A stretch of 64,000 nt of DNA from SYFT01 sp964471115. GTDB lineage: Bacteria; Acidobacteriota; Vicinamibacteria; Vicinamibacterales; SCN-69-37. Position numbers and translations under genes: made by a program. Shown here one piece after another: positions 25,869 through 34,811 of the stretch (position 1 is the stretch's first letter; every line of letters begins with the position of its first letter). Under the pieces are notes generated by a model. It saw only the letters and a program-made list of their open reading frames with translations, was not told where the DNA came from and did not search any database. Location: NCBI GenBank assembly GCA_964471115.1, contig CAYYFE010000009.1:35026-99025 (forward strand). The letters run 5' to 3'.

Positions 25869-28358
25869 ATGACACTGTTCTACGGTATCTGGCGCGACCT
25901 GAAACTGGCGGCCCGTTCCCTCGCCAAGGCGCGGGCGTTCACCGCCGTCTGCGTGTTGTCACTCGGCATCGGCATGGTGCCGGTCATCGCAGTCCCGTAC
26001 GGGTCGCGGATGTTCACCACGCCGCCGGCCGGCCTCAACACCGAGGGGTTGGTCGAGGTCGTCACGACCCGGCAGGCAGGGCGGCAGGAGACCTACGCCT
26101 GGTCGTATCCGGACTACGTCGCGCTGCGGGACGCCGGCATCGGCGCGCAGCTGCTGGGCTGGGCCTCGGCGCCGGCGGAGGTGGCGCTCGACCCCTCGCT
26201 GGGCGGCACACGAGAGGTCGGGGCCATGTTTGCGTCGGCGAACTACCTCGACGTCCTTGGCGAGCGACTCGCGCAAGGCTCGGGTTTCTTCCAGACCGCC
26301 GATCCGCTCGCCATTGTCAGCCACGCGTTCTGGCAGCACCGGCTGGCCGCCGCGCCCAACGTGGTCGGCATGGTCATCCCGATCAACGACGTGCCGCACA
26401 CGATTGTCGGCGTCACCCGCGAGGGATTCCACGGACACCTCGGGTTTCAGAACGTCGAAGTGTGGCTGCCGCTTGAACGGCACCCGTCGGTGCTGGCCGA
26501 CACGACCATCCGGTTCGACCGCGCGCGTGAATGGGTGCGAGTGCACGGCCGGCTGCAGCCGGCCGTGACGGTGGAGCAGGCCAGCGCGGCGGTGGCCGCC
26601 CTCACGGCGCAGCTGGCAAAGGAGCATGCCGCCACCAACGACCAGAAGGCCGGTGTCGTGCAGGCGTATCACCCCCTCGGCGTGCTGGACGGGGTGAATC
26701 TGCCGATTGTGCTCACCATCGTGCAGGCCCTCGCCGCGTTACCGCTGCTGGTGGTGTGTCTGAACATCGCGGGCATGGTGCAGGTGCGCGGCGCGATGCG
26801 CGAGCGTGAATTGTCCATTCGCCAGGCCATCGGCGCCACCCGGAAGCGGCTGATTCAGCAGTTGCTGGCCGAGGCCGTGGTGCTGGCCGCCGCCGGAGCC
26901 GCGCTGGCGTCGGTGGTCCTGTTCAACGTGGTGCCGCTGGTCGGGTGGTGGACCAACGAGCCTCTGCCGCCCGCGCTGACACACGCGCTGCAGGTGGACG
27001 TGTCGATGATCGCGATTTGTGTGGCCCTGTGCCTTCCCACCAGCCTCGTGTTCGGCTGGCTGCCGGCCGCGCGGTTCAGCCGGCCGGTCATCATCACCGT
27101 GCTCAAGGACGATGCCGGCGGGGGGCGGGCGCGGGTGGGTCGGGTCCAGCGTGTTGCCACGGCCATGCAGGTGGCCATCGCCACGCCGCTGCTCATCCTG
27201 AGCGGCATGACGCTCGATCGCGTCCGCGCGACCGCCACCGACCATCTCGGGTTCGACGCCGAGCAGGTGTACGCCGCGCCGCTGTCACTCGAGGGCGTGA
27301 CGCCGGACGTCGCAGCCGCGCGAATCGAGGGGGCCCGCCTGACGCTGGCGACCTCGGCCGGCGTCGAGTCAGTCACGCTGGCCGACGGTCTGCCGCTCGA
27401 TTTCCGGTACCGGCTCACGCGTGTCGCCACGCAGCCTGCCGACCAGACCGCGCCACGAGTCGTGATCTCACACGTCACCCGCGTGGCCGATGACTACCTG
27501 CAGACGCTGGGCATCACGCTGATACGCGGGCGCGCGTTCGGTCCGGAGGATCAGGCCGGCGCCGAGCCGGTCGCGCTGTTGTCGAAGCCGCTCGCCGAGC
27601 GCCTCTTCCCGGAGCAGGATCCGGTCGGTCAGCGCGTCACGTTCGGCGATGCGGAGCCGTCGAGGCGAACGCTCACCGTCATCGGCGTCACCAGCGATTT
27701 CCCGACGTCGCAGATGAGCACCGATCGCGCGCAGGTGCTGTTGCCGCTCTCGCAGTACCCGGATGTCGTGCGGGATTCGGTCAAGGTCAACGATGACCGG
27801 GGCGGCGGCGCCGGCCTCATGCTCATCGCCCGCGGCGCGTCAGGGGCGGCGCCGGCAGGGGTGACGGCTGCGCTCGAGCAGGTCGTGCGGGACCTCGATC
27901 CCGAGTACGAGTCGACGCGCACGGTCACCGGCACGGGCCTCCGGCGGTTCAGCGTCGACGACTTCCTGACGCAGTCAGCCGTGTCGGGGGTCGTGGGCGG
28001 TGTGTTGCTGCTGTTGGCGGCGCTGGGGATCTACGGTGTCGTGGGGCTGATGGTCGCCACGCGCATCCGCGAGATTGCCGTGCGCGTCGCCCTGGGCGCC
28101 ACCCGGCCCCGCGTGCTGCGGATGATTCTCTTTGATGTCGTCAAACTCGTCCTGCCCGGCGTCATCGTCGGCGTGTTGCTGGCGGTGGCGTTCGTGAAAC
28201 TCAACGGCCCGGACTTCGGCATTGCACTCAGCGACTTCGAGCCGCTGGCCTACGTGGCCGGCGCCGCGTTCGCGGTGTTGATGGCGCTCACCGCCAGCCT
28301 CGCCCCCGCCCGCCGCGCGGCCTCGATCCATCCCATGGCGGCGATGCGATCAGAGTGA
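25869..28358 (+). CDS. divergent ADOP-family permease
   Basis: 829 aa. The overall plan is as in the other two ADOPs (FtsX blocks near 280-410 and 700-820; terminal PARRAASIHPMAAMRSE). The first conserved block is altered: LSLGIGMVPVIAVPYGSRMF in place of LGIGANTAIFSVVN-like sequence, so it belongs to a separate branch. Function unknown. Confidence 0.9.
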   Translation: MTLFYGIWRDLKLAARSLAKARAFTAVCVLSLGIGMVPVIAVPYGSRMFTTPPAGLNTEGLVEVVTTRQAGRQETYAWSYPDYVALRDAGIGAQLLGWASAPAEVALDPSLGGTREVGAMFASANYLDVLGERLAQGSGFFQTADPLAIVSHAFWQHRLAAAPNVVGMVIPINDVPHTIVGVTREGFHGHLGFQNVEVWLPLERHPSVLADTTIRFDRAREWVRVHGRLQPAVTVEQASAAVAALTAQLAKEHAATNDQKAGVVQAYHPLGVLDGVNLPIVLTIVQALAALPLLVVCLNIAGMVQVRGAMRERELSIRQAIGATRKRLIQQLLAEAVVLAAAGAALASVVLFNVVPLVGWWTNEPLPPALTHALQVDVSMIAICVALCLPTSLVFGWLPAARFSRPVIITVLKDDAGGGRARVGRVQRVATAMQVAIATPLLILSGMTLDRVRATATDHLGFDAEQVYAAPLSLEGVTPDVAAARIEGARLTLATSAGVESVTLADGLPLDFRYRLTRVATQPADQTAPRVVISHVTRVADDYLQTLGITLIRGRAFGPEDQAGAEPVALLSKPLAERLFPEQDPVGQRVTFGDAEPSRRTLTVIGVTSDFPTSQMSTDRAQVLLPLSQYPDVVRDSVKVNDDRGGGAGLMLIARGASGAAPAGVTAALEQVVRDLDPEYESTRTVTGTGLRRFSVDDFLTQSAVSGVVGGVLLLLAALGIYGVVGLMVATRIREIAVRVALGATRPRVLRMILFDVVKLVLPGVIVGVLLAVAFVKLNGPDFGIALSDFEPLAYVAGAAFAVLMALTASLAPARRAASIHPMAAMRSE

Positions 28359-28370
28359 CAAGAGCGAAAT

Positions 28371-28420
28371 GAGCTCGGAGGTCATTTCCGGGAGTGACCG
28401 TGGAAATGACCTCCGAGCTC
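28371..28420. terminator. 19-bp perfect inverted repeat between convergent genes
   Basis: GAGCTCGGAGGTCATTTCC (28371-28389) and its exact complement (28402-28420) flank a 12-nt loop. It lies between two convergent stop codons, overlapping one. It has no T-tract but is placed to stop transcription from both sides. Confidence 0.7.
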
Positions 28421-29219
28421 AGTGCGTCAGCCCGTAGATGATCGCGTTGACCCCGAGTTTGTACGCCTCGTTCGTCTGGTCGATGGGCCGCAGGCCGCGG
28501 CTCGACCATTCCCAGAACTGCGAGATGTCCGTGTTGTAGTTGACGAACATCTGCATGCGCTTCGTGGGGTCGTTGTCCTCGAACAGGCCGCGGAAGATGG
28601 GCTGCCCGGCGTTGTAGGCCTGCGGAAAGATGTCGAGTGACTTGATCGTGAAGAACTGCGAGAAGAGTGGATGGGAGATGTCCAGGTCGAGGAACTTCGC
28701 CTCGGGCATGACCAGCCGCATGTTGTCGGCGAACTGATCCCAGCCCCGCCCGCCGCGCCACTCGGCCGTCTTGAAATCGTCGACGATCACGAACCCGCCC
28801 TTGTCGAGGAACGCGCGCAGGTTCCGGGCCTCACGCTCGGTGATCTGCCACCAGCTGACCTCGATGATGTACAGCACGGGGTACTTGAAGATCTCCGGAT
28901 CCTCGAGCGACAACGTGTTCGTCCGATGATGCGCGGGCACCGCCGTCAGCGCGCGGACGATCTCCATGAGGTGTTCTTCCGACGTCGGATACCCGTGTGA
29001 CCAGGCCGGCTGGCCGCGATACCAGTAGCCGCCCGGCAACGTCTCGTACGTCAGGCGCACGAACGCGAACTTGCCGTCGTACGGCAGGTTCTCACGCGGG
29101 GTCGTGGGCGCCAGCGCGCGGCCGAAGTCCATGTCGCCGCGGCGGCCGCGCTGCGCCAGTGCCAAGGCCGACACCGACAACAGCACCACCGCCACGACGA
29201 CGACGCGATTCTTGAACAC
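28419..29219 (-). CDS. DUF4159 secreted protein
   Basis: 266 aa. Signal peptide (VVVVAVVLLSVSALALAQ), then the DUF4159 core: FVRLTYETLPGGYWYRG, YPVLYIIEVSWWQITERE, LRAFLDKGGFVIVDDF and HPLFSQFFTIKSLD. The fold is thought to be related to glutamine amidotransferase-like domains, without known activity. It is followed on the same strand by nothing within the hairpin and preceded by the LecA-like protein gene. Confidence 0.9.
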   Translation of the reverse strand: MFKNRVVVVAVVLLSVSALALAQRGRRGDMDFGRALAPTTPRENLPYDGKFAFVRLTYETLPGGYWYRGQPAWSHGYPTSEEHLMEIVRALTAVPAHHRTNTLSLEDPEIFKYPVLYIIEVSWWQITEREARNLRAFLDKGGFVIVDDFKTAEWRGGRGWDQFADNMRLVMPEAKFLDLDISHPLFSQFFTIKSLDIFPQAYNAGQPIFRGLFEDNDPTKRMQMFVNYNTDISQFWEWSSRGLRPIDQTNEAYKLGVNAIIYGLTH

Positions 29220-29223
29220 GCGG

Positions 29224-29263
29224 CGGACCTTGTCGGACCTCGGACCCGTCGGACCCCGGACCT
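29224..29263. repeat. short tandem repeat of cggacc units
   Basis: Four to five imperfect tgtcggacc/ccggacc units lie between two minus-strand genes. The GGACC core is shared with the minisatellites at 6316 and 7209. Confidence 0.75.
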
Positions 29264-30095
29264 ACCGTCTGACGACCACCCGGAACCACCCCGAGTTGTC
29301 GTCGAAGGCGACGTCGTTGATTCCCAGCCACAGGCGGCCGTTGGCCGGCATGCGGATCGGTTGCGGGGCGGTGCCGATCGAGAACGGCTGTCCGGCGCCC
29401 ACACGGCCAATCAGGCCCCCGAGCGGCAGGCTGCGCACGGGCAGCAGGCGCGGCACGGCGCGACCCGCGCCGGTGGCGATGCCGTCGGCCGTCACCGAGT
29501 CATCCGGGCCCGTGCCGACGCGGATGCGGCGCGAGACCTCGAAGCGCAGCATCTCGCCGGTGCGCACGGTCATGCCCGTGTCGGTAAACGGCTCCGAGGC
29601 CAGCACCGCGATCGATCCGTCTTCCTGCATGCCGCCGCGCACGTCATCGTCGGTCGTGGGCTGCGCCGACACGCGCGGCTTGGTCAGGTAGATTCGCGCC
29701 ACGTCGCTCGAGGGAATGTCGCGTTCGCCGCCCGCCGTGCGGAACGTGAGCCGCAGCGGCGACGTGCCGCCGACGTCCACCCATTCGGTCAGCAGCGTGT
29801 CGCCATTCCTGAACACCACCAGGTGATCGAGGGCGGTCATCTCGTTGATGACGCGCGGCGGCACCCGCACGTCGCCGCCAAAGTCGACCAGGGCCACCTG
29901 GTCCTTCGGGATCATGCGCGTCTCCCCGCGAACGGTGACCTCAAAACCGGCCGCCTTCAGGTCGACCAGCATCACAGGCACACGGTCGCCATTGCGCAGC
30001 TCCAACGTGACCGCAGCCTGCGCCTGCACCAGCACCGTCGCCGCACCGGCGGCCACGGCCAGCCCTGCTACCCATAGATTCAGTCGTCGAGTCAT
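29262..30095 (-). CDS. secreted protein with a PA-IL (LecA)-like C-terminal domain
   Basis: 277 aa. Signal peptide to about residue 27, an N-terminal beta-rich region with charged repeats (VTLELRNGDRVPVMLVD, MIPKDQVALVDFGGDV), and from about 170 a galactose-lectin-like domain: FEVSRRIRVGTGPDDSVTADG, PLGGLIGRVGAGQPFSIG and RLWLGINDVAFDDNSGWF. The last part matches the calcium-site segment of Pseudomonas LecA-type lectins. Binding of a sugar is inferred, not shown. Confidence 0.75.
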   Translation of the reverse strand: MTRRLNLWVAGLAVAAGAATVLVQAQAAVTLELRNGDRVPVMLVDLKAAGFEVTVRGETRMIPKDQVALVDFGGDVRVPPRVINEMTALDHLVVFRNGDTLLTEWVDVGGTSPLRLTFRTAGGERDIPSSDVARIYLTKPRVSAQPTTDDDVRGGMQEDGSIAVLASEPFTDTGMTVRTGEMLRFEVSRRIRVGTGPDDSVTADGIATGAGRAVPRLLPVRSLPLGGLIGRVGAGQPFSIGTAPQPIRMPANGRLWLGINDVAFDDNSGWFRVVVRR

Positions 30096-30167
30096 GACAC
30101 GCTCCTCTGCAATTCCTCTGCCATTGTAGGCCGATCAGGGTGGTAGGCTGTCGCGTGGAGGAACGCC

Positions 30168-30533
30168 GTGGCAGACGTAACGTTTTATCGCTGGGATGAC
30201 ATGCCCAAGGAGAAAGTGACCGATCTGCTGGACCGCCGGTTGATCACCGGCGACCGCATGATGCTGGCGCACGTGTATCTGAAGCGGGGCTGCGTGGTGC
30301 CCAGGCATCAGCACGAGAACGAACAACTGACATACGTGCTCGTAGGCGCCCTGAAGTTCTGGATCGGTGAGGACGAATCGAAGGTCCTGGTCGTGGGGCC
30401 CGGCGAGGTGCTGCACATTCCGTCCTGGGTGTGGCACAAGGCCGAGGCGCTGGAGGACACCCTCGACGTCGACATCTTCAGCCCGCCGCGTGCCGATTGG
30501 CTCGCCAAGACGGACGATTACCTGCGCAAGTAG
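30168..30533 (+). CDS. cupin-domain protein
   Basis: 121 aa single cupin. Motif 1 is PRHQHENEQLTYVLVGALKF, with His/His/Glu metal ligands, and motif 2 is PGEVLHIPSWVWHKAEAL, with the second histidine. Small cupins of this type bind a metal and may be isomerases, dioxygenases or sensors. Its position before an SDR gene suggests a shared catabolic role. Confidence 0.88.
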   Translation: MADVTFYRWDDMPKEKVTDLLDRRLITGDRMMLAHVYLKRGCVVPRHQHENEQLTYVLVGALKFWIGEDESKVLVVGPGEVLHIPSWVWHKAEALEDTLDVDIFSPPRADWLAKTDDYLRK

Positions 30534-30536
30534 TTG

Positions 30537-30566
30537 CGTAGCGCGGCCGGATCTGTCGGCCGCGAA
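30537..30566. repeat. REP-like palindrome, copy 3
   Basis: cgtagcgcggccggatctgt followed by cggccgcgaa. It sits three nt after the cupin stop and 12 nt before the SDR start, so the hairpin lies within a likely operon. Confidence 0.85.
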
Positions 30567-30578
30567 GCTGGAGGGACC

Positions 30579-31367
30579 ATGGATCTCGGACTGAAGGGAA
30601 AGGTCGCGCTGGTCGCGGCCGGCAGCAAGGGGCTGGGCCGCGCCGTCGCGCTCGAGCTGGCGGCCGAGGGCGCCAGCGTCGCCATCTTCGCGCGCGGCCG
30701 CGGGGCGATCGACGCCACCGTGGCCGACCTCCGCGCGGCCGGTGCCCGCGCCGAGGGGTTCGAGGCCGACGTCACCCGCGTCGACGACCTCACCCGCGTC
30801 GTCGCTGAGACCGAGCGCACGCTGGGCCCGGTCGACATCCTCGTCACCAACTCCGGCGGGCCCAAGGCGGGGAAGTTCGACACGCTCTCGGCGGCTGACT
30901 GGGACGATGCGGTGAAGATTCTGCTGACGAGCGCCGTCACGCTGACCCGCGCGGTGTTGCCCGGGATGCGCCAGCGGAAGTGGGGCCGCATCCTCGCCGT
31001 GACGTCGATTGCCGCCAAACAACCGGTCGACAACCTCATGTTGTCCAACAGCCTGCGGGCCGGCGTCACGGGGTTTGCCCGGACGCTGGCCAACGAGGTG
31101 GCGGCCGACGGCGTGACGGTGAACATGCTGCTGCCCGGCTACACCCGCACCGAACGCGTGGTGGAGCTGGCCAACCACCTGTCGGCCAGCAGCGGTGCGC
31201 CGCTCGAGACCATCTACGGCAAGTGGGAGGCCGAAATCCCCATGCGGCGTATCGGCGAACCCCGCGAATTTGCCGCCCTGGCGGCCTTTCTGGCCTCCGA
31301 TCGGGCCTCCTTCATTACCGGGCAGTCAATCGCCGTCGACGGCGGCTGGGTCAAGGGGCTGCTGTGA
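30579..31367 (+). CDS. SDR-family oxidoreductase lacking the YxxxK active site
   Basis: 262 aa from ATG 30579, preceded by GGAGGGA. The Rossmann signature is VAAGSKGLGRA (a variant of TGxxxGxG), NAG is NSG (VTNSGGP), and the strand-5 serine is in VTSIAAKQ. At the place of the catalytic Tyr-x-x-x-Lys the sequence is MLSNSLRAGVTGF, with Ser and Arg in place of Tyr and Lys. This matches a recognised subgroup of BKR-like SDRs with an incomplete tetrad. Substrate unknown. Confidence 0.9.
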   Translation: MDLGLKGKVALVAAGSKGLGRAVALELAAEGASVAIFARGRGAIDATVADLRAAGARAEGFEADVTRVDDLTRVVAETERTLGPVDILVTNSGGPKAGKFDTLSAADWDDAVKILLTSAVTLTRAVLPGMRQRKWGRILAVTSIAAKQPVDNLMLSNSLRAGVTGFARTLANEVAADGVTVNMLLPGYTRTERVVELANHLSASSGAPLETIYGKWEAEIPMRRIGEPREFAALAAFLASDRASFITGQSIAVDGGWVKGLL

Positions 31368-31370
31368 GGC

Positions 31371-31410
31371 GCACTCCCGGACTGGGCACTCCGCACTGGG
31401 CACTCCGCAC
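31371..31410. repeat. tandem minisatellite, unit ctgggcactccgca
   Basis: Two to three copies of a 14-bp unit follow the SDR gene. Confidence 0.8.
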
Positions 31411-31436
31411 TTTGACCGCGCTCTCATGCTAGTCTC

Positions 31437-32525
31437 TTGATTCGTAGGGTCGTTACGCCGTTGTCACCCGTAGAACTCGCGCTGCCCATCACCCCCCGAG
31501 CCCGGCTCGACGTCGTTGACGTCCGTGCCAGAACGGTCGAGCTGCATGGCGACCGCGTGCAGGGGTTCCGCCACTGGTTCTGCGCCTCCGAACATTCGAC
31601 GGCCGGGTTCCTGCCGCAGAGCCTCGCGGCGCGCCTGATTGCCCGGTTCGGCTCGGTGGGCCCCTATCTCGACGTCTTCCGCACCGTGTTCCCCGAGGGG
31701 GCCGGCTACCGGCACGACCAGCTCGAACTGCGCAGTGAACTGGCGCCGGAACAGAAGGCCGTTGAGCCGACCAACGCCGACTCGCATCTGGCGTTCATGG
31801 GCGGCGGCATTCGCGCCTGCATCGTCGGCGATACCCAGCGCGAGGCGCCGATCTATTTCATCGACTTCGACGGCGTCTACAAGGACATCCCGCGCAAGCG
31901 CACGGCGCGTGTGGTGGGCTTTGACACCGAAGTGGAAGTGGCGCGCGTGACGCTGGACGTCCCCGTGTCGACGCATGCGGTGGACGCGGTCAATCTGAAG
32001 GAATCGCGGCTGGGCCTGTTCGACCAGATGTCCGAACTGGTGGCGCGGCACGGCGTCACCAAGGGGCGGCTGCGGATGGAACTGGCCACGGCCGAGCAGT
32101 TCGCCAGCCTGACCGTCAACGAATACGAAACGCTGCTGATGAAACACGACCTGGCCGAGGTGCTGCAGAATCCGCTGCGCTTCGCGAAGGAAAAGGTCCG
32201 GCACGCGTGGAACGACCCGCGCGCCATTCCCGGCAAGGTCCGCGATTACGCGCAGTACGACCTCGTGCGGTCGATGAACCAGTTGCTCGACGCGCTGGGT
32301 CTGCACAGCAGCCGCATCGAACGCCTGCTGGCGCGCAGCCTCGAGGCGCCGGCGTCGCGGTTCCTGCGCATGCGCCGGTCGATCGACCTGCTCGTGTCCG
32401 ATGCCCGGTCGGAAGGCCGCGGTCAGGTGGTGCAGGGGCAGTATCAGTCGCCCATCCTCGTGCAGTGGCGTCCTGCGCGCAACGAAGTCCGCCGCCTCGA
32501 CGTCGTCCTCACCCGCTTCGAATAG
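31437..32525 (+). CDS. conserved-looking protein of unknown function
   Basis: 362 aa, soluble. I do not recognise the family. Notable segments are FRHWFCASEHSTAGFLPQSL, VEPTNADSHLAFMGGGIRAC and APIYFIDFDGVYKDIPRKRT; the C-terminal half is helical and charged. The start is uncertain: TTG at 31437 or TTG at 31461, with no clear Shine-Dalgarno. A long opposing frame exists but shows no family features. Confidence 0.7.
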   Translation: MIRRVVTPLSPVELALPITPRARLDVVDVRARTVELHGDRVQGFRHWFCASEHSTAGFLPQSLAARLIARFGSVGPYLDVFRTVFPEGAGYRHDQLELRSELAPEQKAVEPTNADSHLAFMGGGIRACIVGDTQREAPIYFIDFDGVYKDIPRKRTARVVGFDTEVEVARVTLDVPVSTHAVDAVNLKESRLGLFDQMSELVARHGVTKGRLRMELATAEQFASLTVNEYETLLMKHDLAEVLQNPLRFAKEKVRHAWNDPRAIPGKVRDYAQYDLVRSMNQLLDALGLHSSRIERLLARSLEAPASRFLRMRRSIDLLVSDARSEGRGQVVQGQYQSPILVQWRPARNEVRRLDVVLTRFE

Positions 32526-32540
32526 TCGTATCCTGTGCGC

Positions 32541-34172
32541 ATGCGAACACTCGCTGCGCTTCTCGTCGTGTGTACGGCCGGCGTTGCCTGGCCGTTGGCC
32601 CAGCAACCCCCGGCCGCCTCCAATCCTGAACTGGCGGCGCTCATCACGCAGGCGCAGTCGCTGCGCGGCGGAGACTGGGCGCCGATCCTGGCCGGGCTCG
32701 ACCGCATCAATTACGCCGCGCTCGACCTCGATGACCAGGTTGACTACGACCTGCTGCGATCCCACGCGCGCACCCGGCAGTGGGAACAGACCACGCTGAA
32801 GCTGTGGGAGGTGAACGCCGCGGGCGTCATCAACCTCGGGTCGGTCAGCGGGCTGTTCCTGCGTGACGGCGCGTTGCCTGACGTCAACGTGCGCGCGGCC
32901 ATCAGCCAGATGCAGGGGCTGGCGCAGTCGATCCAGGCGGCTCGGGCCCGTCTGACGACGCCGGCGCGCACGTGGACGGAGAACGCGATGTATCAGGCGT
33001 ATTACGCGCGCCAGATGCTCGAGACGGAGGTGGCGTCGCTCGATATCCCGAACGCCGCGTTGCGCGGCGAGTTCCTGGCCGCCGCCAAGGTGGCGGCCGC
33101 GGCGGTGCGCGAGCACGAGCGCTGGCTCGAGACGGACCTGTTGCCGCGATCGACGCGCCCGCCGACGTGGAAGCCGGAGGAGATCGAGTTCTACCAGTTC
33201 GTCCAGGAGCAACTGGACGAGTACGGCGTGGACGCGATGATTCGCGTCGCTGAGGCCGAGGACCGGAAGCTCTGGACCGAGATGGAAGCGCTGGCCAGGC
33301 GGATTCACCCCAGTGGCGACCTGCGCACGGCTTGGGAAGTCATGAAAAACGAGGCGCCGCCCTGGGAGGAAGTGATTCCCATGGCGCAGCGCTACGTGGA
33401 CATGGCCAGCGACTGGCTGCGCGGGCCCGGCCAGCACGTGGTGACGATTCCGTCGTACCTGCGATACGGCGCGCGGCTCTCGCCGCCGATGGCGCGGCGG
33501 ACGCTGTCGTTTGGCGGCGCCACGTCAGGGCCGACCATCGACGGGCAGCAGTCCGGCTTCTACATCCTCACGCCGCTCGAGGATCGTCTGACGCCCGAGG
33601 AGAAACTCAGCCGGCTCAAGTCGTACAACCCGTACTGGACGCACGTGATTTCGTATCACGAATGGCTCGGCCACACCGTGCAGATTGCGTCGGCGCGGGC
33701 CAACGTCACGCGGCCGATGCGGCGGCTGTTCAACTCGGCGTACTTCAGCCAGTCGTGGTCGTTCTACCTCGAGAAACTCTTCGAGGACGAGGGCTACTTC
33801 GACACGTTGCCGCACATGGAGAACCTGAAGACGCAGATGGCGCGGCGTCAGATGCGGATGTGGCGCGTGCAGCGCATCCTGACCAAGCTGAAGATGGCCA
33901 AGGGCGAGATGACGTTCGACCAGGCGGTCGATGCCTACATCCAGCGCATCGGCATGGAACCGGGGAACGCGTTCATCGAGGTGCAGCGTGATTCGCAGTC
34001 ACCCTCGCCGCCCGGGCGCGAGATCATCGGCGAGCTGATGATCCTGAAGCTGCGCGACGAGATCCAGAGCGCGCAGGGCGCCGCGTTTTCGCTCAAGGCG
34101 TTCCACGACAGCCTGATCTCGTTCGGCGACCTGCCATTCAAGCAGATTCGCCGCCTGATGCTGCGGCAATAG
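32541..34172 (+). CDS. DUF885-family secreted protein (putative metallopeptidase)
   Basis: 543 aa. Signal peptide of about 20 residues. DUF885 features: PSYLRYGARLSPPMARRT, the HExxH-like VISYHEWLGHTVQI, the conserved SYHEWLGH histidines, and RLFNSAYFSQSWSFYLEKLF. Members are linked to M2/M3-like zinc peptidases. ATG at 32541 is preferred to the in-frame GTG at 32535 because it directly begins the signal peptide. Confidence 0.9.
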   Translation: MRTLAALLVVCTAGVAWPLAQQPPAASNPELAALITQAQSLRGGDWAPILAGLDRINYAALDLDDQVDYDLLRSHARTRQWEQTTLKLWEVNAAGVINLGSVSGLFLRDGALPDVNVRAAISQMQGLAQSIQAARARLTTPARTWTENAMYQAYYARQMLETEVASLDIPNAALRGEFLAAAKVAAAAVREHERWLETDLLPRSTRPPTWKPEEIEFYQFVQEQLDEYGVDAMIRVAEAEDRKLWTEMEALARRIHPSGDLRTAWEVMKNEAPPWEEVIPMAQRYVDMASDWLRGPGQHVVTIPSYLRYGARLSPPMARRTLSFGGATSGPTIDGQQSGFYILTPLEDRLTPEEKLSRLKSYNPYWTHVISYHEWLGHTVQIASARANVTRPMRRLFNSAYFSQSWSFYLEKLFEDEGYFDTLPHMENLKTQMARRQMRMWRVQRILTKLKMAKGEMTFDQAVDAYIQRIGMEPGNAFIEVQRDSQSPSPPGREIIGELMILKLRDEIQSAQGAAFSLKAFHDSLISFGDLPFKQIRRLMLRQ

Positions 34173-34211
34173 GGCGCTGGCGCGCCAAAGAGCGGCGCGC
34201 CCTACGGGGAG

Positions 34212-34240
34212 CGTAGCGCGGCCGGCTCTGTCGGCCGCGA
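34212..34240. repeat. REP-like palindrome, copy 4
   Basis: cgtagcgcggccggctctgt then cggccgcga, between convergent genes (32541-34172 and 34245-34769). The preceding bases contain ggcgcgcc-type repeats that also fold. Confidence 0.85.
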
Positions 34241-34244
34241 CCGA

Positions 34245-34769
34245 TCATTTCTTCCGGTACATCCCGTCGAACGCGGTCGTCCACGTCTTGCCGGCGTCGG
34301 CCGACGTTTCCCAGTGCTGGCGCACGGCGGCGTCGGGCTGGCGGCTCCACGTGATGCGGTGGGTTTGTGAGGTGCCGTTGGGCAGGGTGACCGTGGCGGA
34401 ACTCATCACCATGGCGTCGCCCTGCAGGCCGCCCACCAGGCGCAGGACGTTGCCGCCGGTGTCGATCCAGACCTGGTGCCACTGCCGGGAGTAGCGATCG
34501 TAGAAGTTGAGGCTGGTGCCCGTGGTGCCGCCCGCGCCGGTCCAGTGTTCGATCAACACGCAGCCCTTCTGCGCGAGTTCGATGCGATTGGTGCCGACGG
34601 GCTTGCCGTTGACCGTCACCGACCAGTCGCCAATCCAGAAGTCAAACTGCCGGTGTTCCGCGCCATCGCAGGTGGGCGGGGCCGGCCGGGGCGGCTGGGT
34701 GGGTGGCGGGGCGGCCTGTTGCACGGGCAGAACAAACAACGCGGCAAAGAGCAACGGCAGTACTTTCAT
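34245..34769 (-). CDS. DUF1579-like secreted protein
   Basis: 174 aa with a signal peptide and a Pro-rich linker (QQAAPPPTQPPRPAPP). The domain contains FDFWIGDWSVTVNG, CVLIEHWTGAGGTTGTSLNF, WHQVWIDTGGNVLRL and HWETSADAGKTWT, which match the DUF1579 family of calycin-like barrels. Ligand unknown. Confidence 0.87.
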   Translation of the reverse strand: MKVLPLLFAALFVLPVQQAAPPPTQPPRPAPPTCDGAEHRQFDFWIGDWSVTVNGKPVGTNRIELAQKGCVLIEHWTGAGGTTGTSLNFYDRYSRQWHQVWIDTGGNVLRLVGGLQGDAMVMSSATVTLPNGTSQTHRITWSRQPDAAVRQHWETSADAGKTWTTAFDGMYRKK

Positions 34770-34811
34770 TGGTGAGTCCTCGCAGGTAGGCTAGCGGGAC
34801 CATCCGGCGCC

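Noticed and set aside
31464..33437. 657-codon open frame on the minus strand
   Set aside because: It crosses two plus-strand genes in antisense, has no family features and an unnatural amino acid composition.
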